Assembly (NCBI GenBank): GCA_039934475.1
Contig: JBDTMC010000002.1
Coordinates: 1 to 48,557, forward strand
DNA from: JBDTMC01 sp039934475
GTDB taxonomy: Bacteria > Acidobacteriota > Terriglobia > Bryobacterales > Bryobacteraceae
Length of the DNA stretch: 48,557 nucleotides
Direction of reading: 5' to 3'
Within the stretch, counting starts at the first letter, position 1. Each line of letters starts with the position of its first letter. This document shows, in pieces, positions 33,018-40,878 of this stretch. The position numbers and the translations under genes were made by a program. The notes below the pieces were generated by a model. It was not told the origin of the DNA, ran no database searches, and saw nothing but the letters and a program-made list of their open reading frames with translations.

Positions 33018-33773
33018 ATGGGAAAAACATTAGAGAACAGAGTAGCCCTCATCACAGGGGCGAGCAAGGGACTGGGGAAAGCGATGGCACTCGCGCTGGG
33101 CGAGGCCGGGGCGCGCCTGGCGTTGGTATCGCGCGACACGAATCAATTGAACCTGGTAGCCGCGGAAGTACGTGCCTTGGGCGCGGAAGCCGAAGTCTTC
33201 CAGGCCGATGTGACCGACGAAGCGCAAGTGGCCAAACTGGAGACGGCGGTGGCCGAACGCTATGGCCGGGTCCAGATCCTGATCAACAATGCCGGCATCA
33301 ACATCCGCAAGTCGATCACCGAATTCACGCTGGAAGAGTGGCAGCGCGTGATGGACACCAACCTCACCAGTGTGTTTCTGATGTGCCGCGCCTTTGTGCC
33401 GCACATGAAGGGAACCGGATACGGACGCATCATCAATATGTCGTCGATCATGGCGCATGTTTCCCTGCCCGGGCGCGGCGCCTATTCCTCCAGCAAGAGC
33501 GCGCTACTGGGATTGACGCGCGCCCTGGCATTGGAACTCGCCCCTGAAGCGATCACCGTGGTGGGCATCAGTCCCGGCCCGTTCGCCACGGAAATGAATC
33601 TCCCGCTGCTACAAAATCCCGAGTTGAATCAGAAATTCGTCTCCAGCATTCCGCTGGGGCGGTGGGGCAAGGTGGAGGAGATCGGCAAGCTGGCTGCGTT
33701 TTTGTGCAGTGAGGACGCGGGTTTCATCACTGGCTCGGACATTCTGATTGATGGCGGGTGGACCGCACAATGA
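33018..33773 (+). CDS. SDR-family oxidoreductase (3-oxoacyl-ACP reductase/glucose dehydrogenase-like)
   Basis: A 251-residue classical SDR. TGASKGLG at 13-20, NNAG at 90-93, catalytic S142/S143, Y156 and K160 (YSSSK) and a C-terminal ITGSDILIDGGW are all present. PGPFATEMNLPLLQNPELN is a typical substrate-loop region. It abuts the bPH gene, and its TGA overlaps the ATG of a sugar-binding lipoprotein (ATGA). With the downstream binding protein, POT transporter and Ldh-type dehydrogenase, it forms a probable sugar or sugar-alcohol utilisation unit. Substrate unknown. Confidence 0.88.
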   Translation: MGKTLENRVALITGASKGLGKAMALALGEAGARLALVSRDTNQLNLVAAEVRALGAEAEVFQADVTDEAQVAKLETAVAERYGRVQILINNAGINIRKSITEFTLEEWQRVMDTNLTSVFLMCRAFVPHMKGTGYGRIINMSSIMAHVSLPGRGAYSSSKSALLGLTRALALELAPEAITVVGISPGPFATEMNLPLLQNPELNQKFVSSIPLGRWGKVEEIGKLAAFLCSEDAGFITGSDILIDGGWTAQ

Positions 33774-34729
33774 CGACACGCCGCCTGTTGATCGCTGTGG
33801 CGTGCTGTGTATCTCTGGTTTCGTGCAACCGGAGCAACAAGAAGACGATTGCCGTGATTCCGAAGGCGACGTCGCACCTGTTCTGGGTCTCGGTGCAAGC
33901 TGGGGCACTGGCGGCGGGCAAGCACTACAACGTCAACGTGGAGTGGAACGGCCCAACGGCGGAGACCGACTACAGCCGGCAGATCCAGATTGTCGATTCG
34001 ATGATCGCGCGGCACGTGGATGGTATCGCGATCGCGGCTACAGAGCGCAAGGCGCTGGTGCAGTCGCTGGACCGCGCGGCAGAGGCGAAGATACCGGTGA
34101 CTGTTTTCGATTCCGGCCTGGATTCGGAAAACTACATGACCTTTGTAGCGACTGACAATGTGGAGGCGGGCCGGCTGGCGGCGCGTGAGATGGCCAGACT
34201 GTTGGATGGTAAGGGTAACATCGCGATGATTCTACACGCGCCCGGCAGCGTGTCGACAGGCGACCGCGAACAGGGTTTCCAGGAAGTGATTGCGAAGGAG
34301 TTCCCAAATATCAAAATTGTGGCCCAACAGTATGGGATGTCCGACCGGGCGCGCAGCCGGGCCGCGGCGGAGAACATCCTTAGCGCACACCCCGATCTGA
34401 ATGGCATGTTTTGTTCCACGGAGCCAAGTTCCACTGGCACTTCGCTCGCTTTGAAGTCGCGGAACCTGGCGGGCAAAGTGAAGTTCGTGGCCTTCGATTC
34501 CAGCGACAGTATGATCCAGGATCTGCGCGATGGCGTGATCAGCGTGTTGGTTGTGCAGGATCCCTTCCGTATCGGATTTGAGGCCGTGCGGACATTAGTG
34601 GATAAGCTGAATGGGAAGAATCCTCCCAAACGGATCGACCTTGCAGCGCGTACGGTAACTAGAGACCAGTTGGACTCACCTGAAGTGAAGGAACTGCTGC
34701 GGCCGGACGTGAAGAAGTATCTCAACTAG
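33770..34729 (+). CDS. periplasmic sugar-binding lipoprotein (LacI/RbsB-type substrate-binding protein)
   Basis: A 319-residue protein with a lipobox LVSC at 16-19, so it is probably a lipoprotein anchored in a membrane. The periplasmic-binding-protein type 1 fold is clear: TIAVIPKATSHLFWVSVQAG, HVDGIAIAATERKAL, IPVTVFDSGLDSENYMTFVA and RDGVISVLVVQDPFRIGFEA match ribose-like binding proteins. No ABC ATPase or permease is near, so the binding protein is an orphan. It overlaps the SDR by 4 bp and precedes a POT transporter by 4 bp. Confidence 0.88.
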   Translation: MTTRRLLIAVACCVSLVSCNRSNKKTIAVIPKATSHLFWVSVQAGALAAGKHYNVNVEWNGPTAETDYSRQIQIVDSMIARHVDGIAIAATERKALVQSLDRAAEAKIPVTVFDSGLDSENYMTFVATDNVEAGRLAAREMARLLDGKGNIAMILHAPGSVSTGDREQGFQEVIAKEFPNIKIVAQQYGMSDRARSRAAAENILSAHPDLNGMFCSTEPSSTGTSLALKSRNLAGKVKFVAFDSSDSMIQDLRDGVISVLVVQDPFRIGFEAVRTLVDKLNGKNPPKRIDLAARTVTRDQLDSPEVKELLRPDVKKYLN

Positions 34730-34733
34730 CCCA

Positions 34734-36224
34734 ATGAACAACCGCCCAGACTCCGCCATGGCCGCTCCCAGCACGGGTTTCTTCGGCCATCCGGCCGGTT
34801 TGTCAACCGTATTCTTCGTGGAGTTGTGGGAGCGCTTCAGCTATTACGGGATGCGCGCGCTGCTTATCCTGTTTATGACAGCCAGCGCCGCTACCGGAGG
34901 CCTAGGCCTGGACGTGGGCACGGCCGGCGCCATCTACGGCATGTACACCTCCGCTGTTTACATGTTGAGTTTACCCGGGGGATGGCTGGCAGACCGGATT
35001 CTGGGACAGCGGCGCACCGTTTTCATCGGCGGCGTGTTTATTGCCTGCGGACAGTTTTGCCTGGCGGCACCGTGGACGGCGAGTTTCTACTTCGGGTTGC
35101 TGCTGATCGTACTCGGCACCGGGATGCTGAAGCCCAATGCGAGCACCATCGTCGGCAAGCTGTATGCGCCGGGCGACGTGCGGCGCGACGCAGGCTTCTC
35201 CATCTTCTACATGGGTATCAATACAGGCGCCTTTGTCGCGCCATTGATCGTCGGTTGGGTCGGGCAGCGGGTAAACTGGCACCTGGGATTCGCATTAGCT
35301 GGGCTGGGTATGGTGGTTGGCCTGATTCAGTATTCGTTTGGCGGCAAGCGGTTGGGCGATGCGGGATTGTATCCAGTGCCACCTGCGGATGAGGCGGAAG
35401 CGCGCCGGCAGAAGATGCAACTCCGCTTGGGGCTCATCGGGCTGGCCGCGGTGTTGGTAGTTGTCGGAACGCTGGCAGCGCTGGGCATCGCGACGCCAGT
35501 GGGCATCGCCAATGTTTTCGGCATTCTGCTGTTGTTTACCGTGGCGGGGTCGTTCGGCTTCCTTATCTTAGGCGGCAATTGGACGCCAGTGGAGCGTAAG
35601 CGGCTGGCGGTGACTTTCGTGTTCTTCGTGGCCGCGTCAATCTTCTGGTCCGAGTTCGAACAGGCCGGTTCGACGATGAACCTCTTCGCCGACAGGTCAA
35701 CGCGTAACGAGATTCTGGGCTTCTCCTTTCCGGCAAGCTGGCTGCAGGCGGTGAATGCGCTATTCATCATCGCGTTTGCGCCAGTGTTCGCGTGGATCTG
35801 GCTGAAACTTGGACGTCGCGATCCGTCGAGCCCGGCGAAGTTCGCCTTGGGATTAATCTCCCTAGGCGCTGGATTCGCCATCTTGTCCTTTGGCGCCATG
35901 GCTTCGGCATCGGGGCAGCGAGTAAGTCCGATGTGGCTGATTGCGACTTACTTACTGCACACCGTGGGCGAACTCTGCCTGAGTCCGGTGGGCCTCAGCG
36001 CAATGACCAAGCTAGCGCCGGTGCGGGTTGCCGGATTGGTGATGGGTATGTGGTTCCTGTCGAACGCCATGGGTAATTACCTCGGCGGGCGGCTGGCGTC
36101 TTTCTATGAGTCGTTTCCGCTTCCGCTGCTGTTCGGCGTTGTGGCGGGCGTAGGACTGGCTTCCGGCCTCATCATGGCTGTGCTGACACCTTCCATAAAA
36201 CGGCTTATGGGTGGCGTGAAGTGA
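34734..36224 (+). CDS. POT/PTR-family proton-dependent oligopeptide transporter
   Basis: A 496-residue MFS protein with at least twelve TM segments. The PTR signature is near the start: VFFVELWERFSYYGMRALL (residues 26-44), where the E-x-x-E-R-x-x-Y-Y pattern is the proton-coupling motif. GTGMLKPNASTIVGKLY and FYMGINTGAFVAPLIVGW are further family landmarks. Substrates are di/tripeptides or, in some members, other small molecules. It starts 4 bp after the lipoprotein and its TGA overlaps the next GTG (GTGA), so it is part of the unit. Confidence 0.92.
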   Translation: MNNRPDSAMAAPSTGFFGHPAGLSTVFFVELWERFSYYGMRALLILFMTASAATGGLGLDVGTAGAIYGMYTSAVYMLSLPGGWLADRILGQRRTVFIGGVFIACGQFCLAAPWTASFYFGLLLIVLGTGMLKPNASTIVGKLYAPGDVRRDAGFSIFYMGINTGAFVAPLIVGWVGQRVNWHLGFALAGLGMVVGLIQYSFGGKRLGDAGLYPVPPADEAEARRQKMQLRLGLIGLAAVLVVVGTLAALGIATPVGIANVFGILLLFTVAGSFGFLILGGNWTPVERKRLAVTFVFFVAASIFWSEFEQAGSTMNLFADRSTRNEILGFSFPASWLQAVNALFIIAFAPVFAWIWLKLGRRDPSSPAKFALGLISLGAGFAILSFGAMASASGQRVSPMWLIATYLLHTVGELCLSPVGLSAMTKLAPVRVAGLVMGMWFLSNAMGNYLGGRLASFYESFPLPLLFGVVAGVGLASGLIMAVLTPSIKRLMGGVK

Positions 36225-37255
36225 CAGTTGGTCATCTTATTCTGAAGCGGTTTATCGAAGATCTGTTGCAGGCGGCGGGCGTTTCCGGTCCGAAGGCGGC
36301 ACTGGTCGCGGGCTCACTGATCGCGGGGAACCTGCGCGGCGTGGATTCGCACGGCGTTCAGTTGCTGCCGTACTACCTGGAGCAGTTGGAAGCCGGAGAC
36401 ATGGATGCGGCAGCCGACGGCCATGTGGTGAGTGAGAACGGCTGCTGCCTGGTGTTCGACGGCGAAAACGGGATTGGCCAGTGGGTGGCCGACGTGTGTT
36501 CAGATCACGCCATTCGACTGGCGCAGACCTACGGGTTAGGCATGGCCATTGCCCGCGAATCGAACCACTTTGGCGCGGCGGCATGGTGGGGCGCGAAGAT
36601 GTCGGCCGCGGGCTTGCTAGGCATCGTGGTGTGCAACGCTTCGCCGATTGTGGCCCCATGGCAGGGGAAAGAGCCGCGCTTCGGGACAAACCCGATTTGC
36701 GTTTCCGTGCCTGGGTCGCGGACGTGGTTGTTGGACATGGCGACCACGACGGTAGCCGCGGGCAAAGTCTTCAAGGCCTATATCAATCATCAACCGGAGA
36801 TTCCAGCGGGCTGGGCTACCGATTCCGACGGCGTCCCGACTACCGACACTGAAAAGGCATATAAGGGTTTGCTGATGCCGCTAGGCGGATACAAGGGTAG
36901 CGGTCTGGCGTTCCTGGTGGAGATCCTGAGCGGGGTGTTGGGCGGCGGCGCGATGAGCACGGAGCTGGGCGGAATTCGCTGGCGCGGCACACGCACGCGC
37001 GTCAGCCAAACATTCCTAGGAATTGATGTGGCGCGGTTTATGCCGGTAGCGGAGTTCGATGCGCGGATGACTGAGGTGGTGGAGCGCGTGAAGGCAAGCG
37101 CGCCGGCCGTGGGTTACGACGAGGTCTTGGTAGCGGGCGAGCCGGAATGGCGGATTGAAGAGCAACGACTGCGCGACGGGATCGCGGTGCCCGATGGAAA
37201 TTGGGAGAACCTGGTGAAGTGGGCGGAGAAGTTGGGCGTGGCGGTGCCGGGATAG
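36221..37255 (+). CDS. Ldh/malate-ureidoglycolate-type NAD(P)H dehydrogenase (Ldh_2 family)
   Basis: A 344-residue oxidoreductase of the malate/L-sulfolactate/ureidoglycolate dehydrogenase family. The domain begins LQAAGVSGPKAALVAGSLI and has RGVDSHGVQLLPYYLEQLE (His near residue 46 in DSHG is the catalytic type). IARESNHFGAAAWWGAKMS, FGTNPICVSVPG and GGYKGSGLAFLVEILSGVLGG are further landmarks. The start GTG at 36221 overlaps the POT stop (GTGA). These enzymes reduce or oxidise 2-hydroxy acids; malate, lactate, sulfolactate or delta-1-piperideine substrates cannot be separated by eye. It ends 21 bp before the TIR gene, whose origin appears different. Confidence 0.88.
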   Translation: MTVGHLILKRFIEDLLQAAGVSGPKAALVAGSLIAGNLRGVDSHGVQLLPYYLEQLEAGDMDAAADGHVVSENGCCLVFDGENGIGQWVADVCSDHAIRLAQTYGLGMAIARESNHFGAAAWWGAKMSAAGLLGIVVCNASPIVAPWQGKEPRFGTNPICVSVPGSRTWLLDMATTTVAAGKVFKAYINHQPEIPAGWATDSDGVPTTDTEKAYKGLLMPLGGYKGSGLAFLVEILSGVLGGGAMSTELGGIRWRGTRTRVSQTFLGIDVARFMPVAEFDARMTEVVERVKASAPAVGYDEVLVAGEPEWRIEEQRLRDGIAVPDGNWENLVKWAEKLGVAVPG

Positions 37256-37276
37256 AATACTGTCTTGGCGACTCAC

Positions 37277-37867
37277 ATGGCGAATGGCCCTTCCGACTAC
37301 GTTTACGATGTGTTCTTCAGCTATAAGCGAAACCCAATGAGCGCCTCCTGGAACCGGTGGGTTTACGATCAGCTAAGATTTTGGCTGACCGAGGAGTTGG
37401 GTGGGCGGCCGGCCAATATCTTCATGGATGAGCGTGATATCGAGGCCGGGGAGATCTGGCCTAAGACGATTCAGGAGGCAATCAGGCATTCGCGATGCTT
37501 GGTGTGTGTCTGGCAGCCAAGCTACTTTCAGTCGTCGTGGTGCGTATCGGAGTGGCGCAGTTTCCGAGCACGTGAGGGGGGCGACGCGGCTTCACGAACT
37601 AGCTTGATTGCGCCGTTGGTATACCACGACGGGGAGCACTTCCCCAAGGAGGCACAAGACACTCAGTCGTGTGACGTCTCCACCTACGCCTCGACGCTCC
37701 GCGCGTTTCTCGAAGGCCCGAAAATGGCGGAATTCGAAGATGTGCTGAAATCCTTTTCGAAAAGAGTTGCGGCAATGGTGACCAACGCTCCACCGTTTGA
37801 TCCAAATTACCCAATAGTCCCTGCGAGAGGATTTGAGGAACCCAAGATCGGCTTGGAGCGACTATGA
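37277..37867 (+). CDS. TIR-domain protein (possible NADase effector)
   Basis: A 196-residue single-domain TIR protein. DVFFSYKRNP at 11-20 is the box-1 strand and loop, IFMDERDIEAGEIWPKTIQEA (48-68) the box-2/BB-loop region. SSWCVSEWRSF at 87-97 contains E92, the position of the catalytic Glu in NAD-hydrolysing TIRs (WCxxE). The ATG at 37277 is chosen; a TTG four codons upstream is also possible. Its TGA overlaps the ATG of the next gene (ATGA), so TIR and ATPase are made together. It is only 21 bp after the Ldh gene but, by eye, with lower GC and different codon use, suggesting acquisition. Function is inferred from TIR antiphage and signalling systems; direct NADase activity is a prediction. 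Confidence 0.88.
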   Translation: MANGPSDYVYDVFFSYKRNPMSASWNRWVYDQLRFWLTEELGGRPANIFMDERDIEAGEIWPKTIQEAIRHSRCLVCVWQPSYFQSSWCVSEWRSFRAREGGDAASRTSLIAPLVYHDGEHFPKEAQDTQSCDVSTYASTLRAFLEGPKMAEFEDVLKSFSKRVAAMVTNAPPFDPNYPIVPARGFEEPKIGLERL

Positions 37868-39339
37868 GTTCCGATTCGGCGCAATCGAAGAACGGAACGA
37901 TCTACACATTCTATTCGTACAAGGGTGGTGTCGGACGGTCCATGGCACTGGCCAATGTCGCCGCGATTCTGGCTAAATGGGGTCGCTCGGTATTGGTCGT
38001 CGATTGGGATTTGGAGGCGCCGGGGATCGAGCGGTTTTTCAGCAATGACCTTCGTTCCATGGTTAGGCTGTCGGTTCGACGCCCGGGCGTGCTGGAATTG
38101 TTGCAATCCTGCGAGACGGGAACCGACCTGGGATGGAGCGATTGCGTCTACGAGATACTGCTCAAGGGAAACGGCGCAACGATTTCGTTGATCACCGCGG
38201 GAAGCCGGGATGAACACTATGCGAGCGGCCTAAATGCCCTTGATTTCGACAGACTTTTCAATGACTTCAACGCGGGCGAATACATCGAACGGCTCCGAAA
38301 TGAGTGGAAGGAGGCCTTCGACTTTATCTTTATTGACAGTCGCACCGGAGTGACAGACATTGGCGGCGTCTGTACCGTCCATTTAGCCGATGTCCTGGTT
38401 CCAGTCTTTACAACGACTGAGACAAGTACGGAGGGCGCGCTGGACATAGTGAGGAGAGCCAGGGTGGCGCAATCCCGACTTCCCAGAGATCGCGACCGCC
38501 TCCTTGCAGTCCCCCTTCTTGCCCGCGATGAGAGTCGCACGGAGTATGAGAATGCGATGAAGTGGAGGGATAAGGTTGCCGAGGAATTCAAAGATCTGTA
38601 TCTGGATTGGCTGCCAATAAACGTAGCGGTTAAACAGGCGGTTGAGATCTTGCGAGTGCCGTACATAGCCTACTGGAGTTTCGGGGAGCGGCTGCCCGTA
38701 ATTGAAGAGGGCACCAGCGATCCATCCAGCATCGGCGCCGCGTATGAAAACCTCGCTCGTCTAATCGCCTCCAACCTCAAGTGGCACGAAGCGCTACAAG
38801 GGCGCAGCTTGGCCGACAGCCCCCCAGCTCGGGTAGGCATTGATAGTCAATGGCTGACGCACCACCGGGTACGAGCATTCGACATCCGGACAGTATCCAA
38901 GGTAACGACGTTTGTTGAGGCTTGGCATTATACTTCGGAGACGATTCCACGCCGGACCCAAAGTGACTTGTTGAAGATTGCGCGGCAATCGGCTAACCAT
39001 ACGTTGGGCTGGCTAACTGGAGTGGTTCTCGACAACAACGAAGCAGCCCGCCCTCGTCCAACGATTGACGGGATAGTGGCTGAACTTGTACCGGACTACT
39101 GGGCGCTGAATGTAAATGGCGATTTCTACACCTCGATGGAGCTATCAGAAATTAGGCCGGAGCAAAACGCGATCTACTTTAATACTCGGATCGAACGTCT
39201 AACAGAGTTGCTCTTACACTGCGGCAATCTGTACAGACATCTGGGTGTCGAGCCGACAGCAAAGATTCATGTTGTTGTTCGACACGATGGCCTAAAAGGT
39301 CGTGAATTAAAAGCGCATCGCAAGATGTGGGGGCTCTAA
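37864..39339 (+). CDS. KGGVGR-type ParA/MinD-like ATPase with unassigned C-terminal domain
   Basis: A 491-residue protein. The P-loop at 17-26 reads YSYKGGVGRS: the usual KGGxGK(T/S) Lys is replaced by Arg (R25), the KGGVGR variant, while the signature Lys K20 is kept. VLVVDWDLEAPG at 43-54 and DFIFIDSRTG at 153-162 supply switch and Walker B motifs. The ATPase region ends near residue 320. The last ~165 residues (DIRTVSKVTTFVEAWHYTSE onward) form another domain, with FYTSMELSEIRPEQNAIYFN and ERLTELLLHCGNLYRHLG. Its C-terminal part recalls the tail of some Schlafen/AlbA-type DNA-binding proteins, from memory only. KGGVGR ATPases accompany TIR-like proteins in actinobacterial FxSxx systems. 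Likely role: nucleotide-dependent sensor or regulator of the TIR. Confidence 0.85.
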   Translation: MSSDSAQSKNGTIYTFYSYKGGVGRSMALANVAAILAKWGRSVLVVDWDLEAPGIERFFSNDLRSMVRLSVRRPGVLELLQSCETGTDLGWSDCVYEILLKGNGATISLITAGSRDEHYASGLNALDFDRLFNDFNAGEYIERLRNEWKEAFDFIFIDSRTGVTDIGGVCTVHLADVLVPVFTTTETSTEGALDIVRRARVAQSRLPRDRDRLLAVPLLARDESRTEYENAMKWRDKVAEEFKDLYLDWLPINVAVKQAVEILRVPYIAYWSFGERLPVIEEGTSDPSSIGAAYENLARLIASNLKWHEALQGRSLADSPPARVGIDSQWLTHHRVRAFDIRTVSKVTTFVEAWHYTSETIPRRTQSDLLKIARQSANHTLGWLTGVVLDNNEAARPRPTIDGIVAELVPDYWALNVNGDFYTSMELSEIRPEQNAIYFNTRIERLTELLLHCGNLYRHLGVEPTAKIHVVVRHDGLKGRELKAHRKMWGL

Positions 39340-39916
39340 GAGCCTGGTTGATCAGTCTGGTGATGGTTACCTTCGCGGCCAGAGCTACATAGTGGGGAGC
39401 ATTGTAAATTCGCCGATGCACTTCAGCGGGCCGGTAGACGCCATCATAGAATTTACACAGCGCAGCGTTGATAGCGGTGTCCACAATCGTGAAGCCATTC
39501 GCCACTTCCTCATCGAGGGAGATCAGGTTCGTCGTGTTGCCCCTGTGGCTTTGAGCCCGAGAGATTTCGTGGATGAGTGGATGACTCACCCGTGGAGCGA
39601 GAGCCAGGGGTGGTCTTTGTCACCAGATCTATCGAAGGCGCATCAAAAACTGTACGCCGACTTTGTCGGAGGCGAATATCTTGGGGATACAATGCACTGT
39701 CAGACGCCGGACCTCTGGCAAGTTGGATTCGAGCCGCATGATGCCAAGAGGAATTTTGAGCCCGAACCAGGTGCCTATTTCCTAATTCGTTGGACGCCGC
39801 CTTATAGCTTTGCCTTAGCGGGAATCAGCAACAATCCGTGGCCAGAATGTACGCAGGCGGATCGGGAAGCGGATACATGGCGAACGCTGTTCTCTACTCA
39901 GGCTTGGCGTTGGTAG
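39311..39916 (+). pseudogene. 3' half of a conserved hypothetical gene, 5' truncated
   Basis: A frame open from 39311 to a TAG ending at 39916, about 200 residues, without an ATG near its left end. The first possible starts are GTG at 39392 and ATG at 39413, yet the sequence before them already reads like family protein (SLVDQSGDGYLRGQSYIVGS). Later segments: VDAIIEFTQRSVDSGVHNRE, VRRVAPVALSPRDFVDEWM and TMHCQTPDLWQVGFEPHD. From memory this is the C-terminal half of a ~370-residue protein frequent in Solibacter-type Acidobacteriota, whose N-terminal half resembles the gene at 10783-11594. The 5' half is absent: the ATPase stop lies inside the open frame. Insertion or replacement by the TIR-ATPase cassette probably removed it. 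It could still be translated from GTG 39392 as a 174-residue fragment. Confidence 0.65.
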
Positions 39917-40031
39917 CACACACAAGAGCGACGCGGTCCGCCTGGAAGACCGGCGATTAGGTTCCGGGGCGGACAATGCACCACTCGGAAATTATCCGCC
40001 GACCTGAACGCGAGATGTCCGTCATGTAGCG

Positions 40032-40220
40032 TTATGCACTCGACTTCCCGCGATTCTTTCGCATCGAATCTCCGAGCATCTCGATACGTTGAGCGTTGTA
40101 AACCAGCCGGTGGAGGATACGGTCAGCGTCTTTGCGATCGCCGATCTGTTCGTGCAATCGTGTCACTGGCAGTTGCGACCTAAGGACGGTCGAGCGGGCT
40201 TGATGGCGCTCTTCACAGAT
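40032..40220 (-). pseudogene. IS21-family istB (transposase helper ATPase) 3' remnant
   Basis: The minus frame ending at 40032 reads ICEERHQARSTVLRSQLPVT, then RLHEQIGDRKDADRILHRLV and YNAQRIEMLGDSMRKNR. This is the C-terminal third of IstB (ST-x-L-x-SQLPV...W/LHE-x-IGD...A-x-x-ILDRLVHNAHRIE-x-x-G-x-SMRK). The Walker A and B parts are missing and the frame before it is unrelated (CGGAAT-rich). The remnant is therefore non-functional. It marks transposition beside the TIR-ATPase genes and supports the view that this patch is mobile or scarred. istA is absent. Confidence 0.8.
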
Positions 40221-40539
40221 CCGGGCACGGAATCGGTGTTCACCTTCATTCCGGAACACTTTTCGGGTCCACCCCGGAATACCGTTCGGAATCATCTCGG
40301 AATCGCGTTCAAGTTAGACCGGAAGCCCCAGCGTCAAGGCGGGTTGGCCATTCCGGCTCTGGAGGTTAATCCCAGGGTTTTTGGAATAGAGTCTCCAAAG
40401 TCCTCGGGCGCCGTTGAATAGGCTGGCGGCCGTCCGCGAGGGCCCCCTCGCTGGCCGGATTTAAGTGCCGAGAGGCAGCCTGCGCTGATATCGCGGAAAT
40501 ACTCCTCACACTCCCCACTCTGTCCCCGATAAGCAAAGT
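40221..40539. other. 319-bp non-coding stretch with CGGAAT-type repeats at its left end
   Basis: CGGAA(T/C)-like words occur at 40228, 40252, 40275, 40287 and 40298, spaced 11-24 bp. Short TTCCG-rich runs of this sort are seen near some IS21 elements, so it may be IS-derived, next to the istB remnant. The rest (to 40539) shows no recognisable gene on either strand. Confidence 0.5.
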
Positions 40540-40878
40540 ATGAGCTTGTTCGAAGAGAACGCCGCCAAGATCTTCGATGCCGCGCAAGATGCTGTTCGCG
40601 CGGGGCTTGTACCCTCGGATATGTCGATTCTGATCCGTCGTGACGGGGGGATTCATTTGGTTGCCGGTAATGACTGGTCACTTGAATCCCTCCAGGCGCA
40701 TCACGGCGCTCAGGCCGCTTACCAGGTAACCCAGCAGGGTGGCACTGTGCGCGTCTGTGGCCGGGCAGGCTCTCGAACTTGCTTGTTCGAAGCCGCAAAA
40801 CCCGATAGGGTCGCCCGCCATCTGCTGGGGGCTCCAGTCACGTACAAGGTTCTCAACGCCGACCGCCTTTTACAGTAG
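40540..40878 (+). CDS. small conserved-looking hypothetical protein
   Basis: A 112-residue soluble protein of unknown function. The sequence is compositionally protein-like: SILIRRDGGIHLVAGNDWSL, then QAAYQVTQQGGTVRVCGRAG, then CLFEAAKPDRVARHLLG. From memory similar short proteins occur in Acidobacteriota. There is no clear Shine-Dalgarno before the ATG. The 3' end overlaps the galT stop by 9 bp in convergent orientation. There is no signal peptide or membrane segment. Confidence 0.6.
   Translation: MSLFEENAAKIFDAAQDAVRAGLVPSDMSILIRRDGGIHLVAGNDWSLESLQAHHGAQAAYQVTQQGGTVRVCGRAGSRTCLFEAAKPDRVARHLLGAPVTYKVLNADRLLQ

Noticed and set aside
37265..37276. TTG at 37265 as TIR start
   Set aside because: An ATG four codons later fits equally well and no Shine-Dalgarno favours the TTG.
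40089..40421. 110-residue plus-strand frame
   Set aside because: Antisense of the istB remnant and its flank; the minus strand has the clear IstB match.
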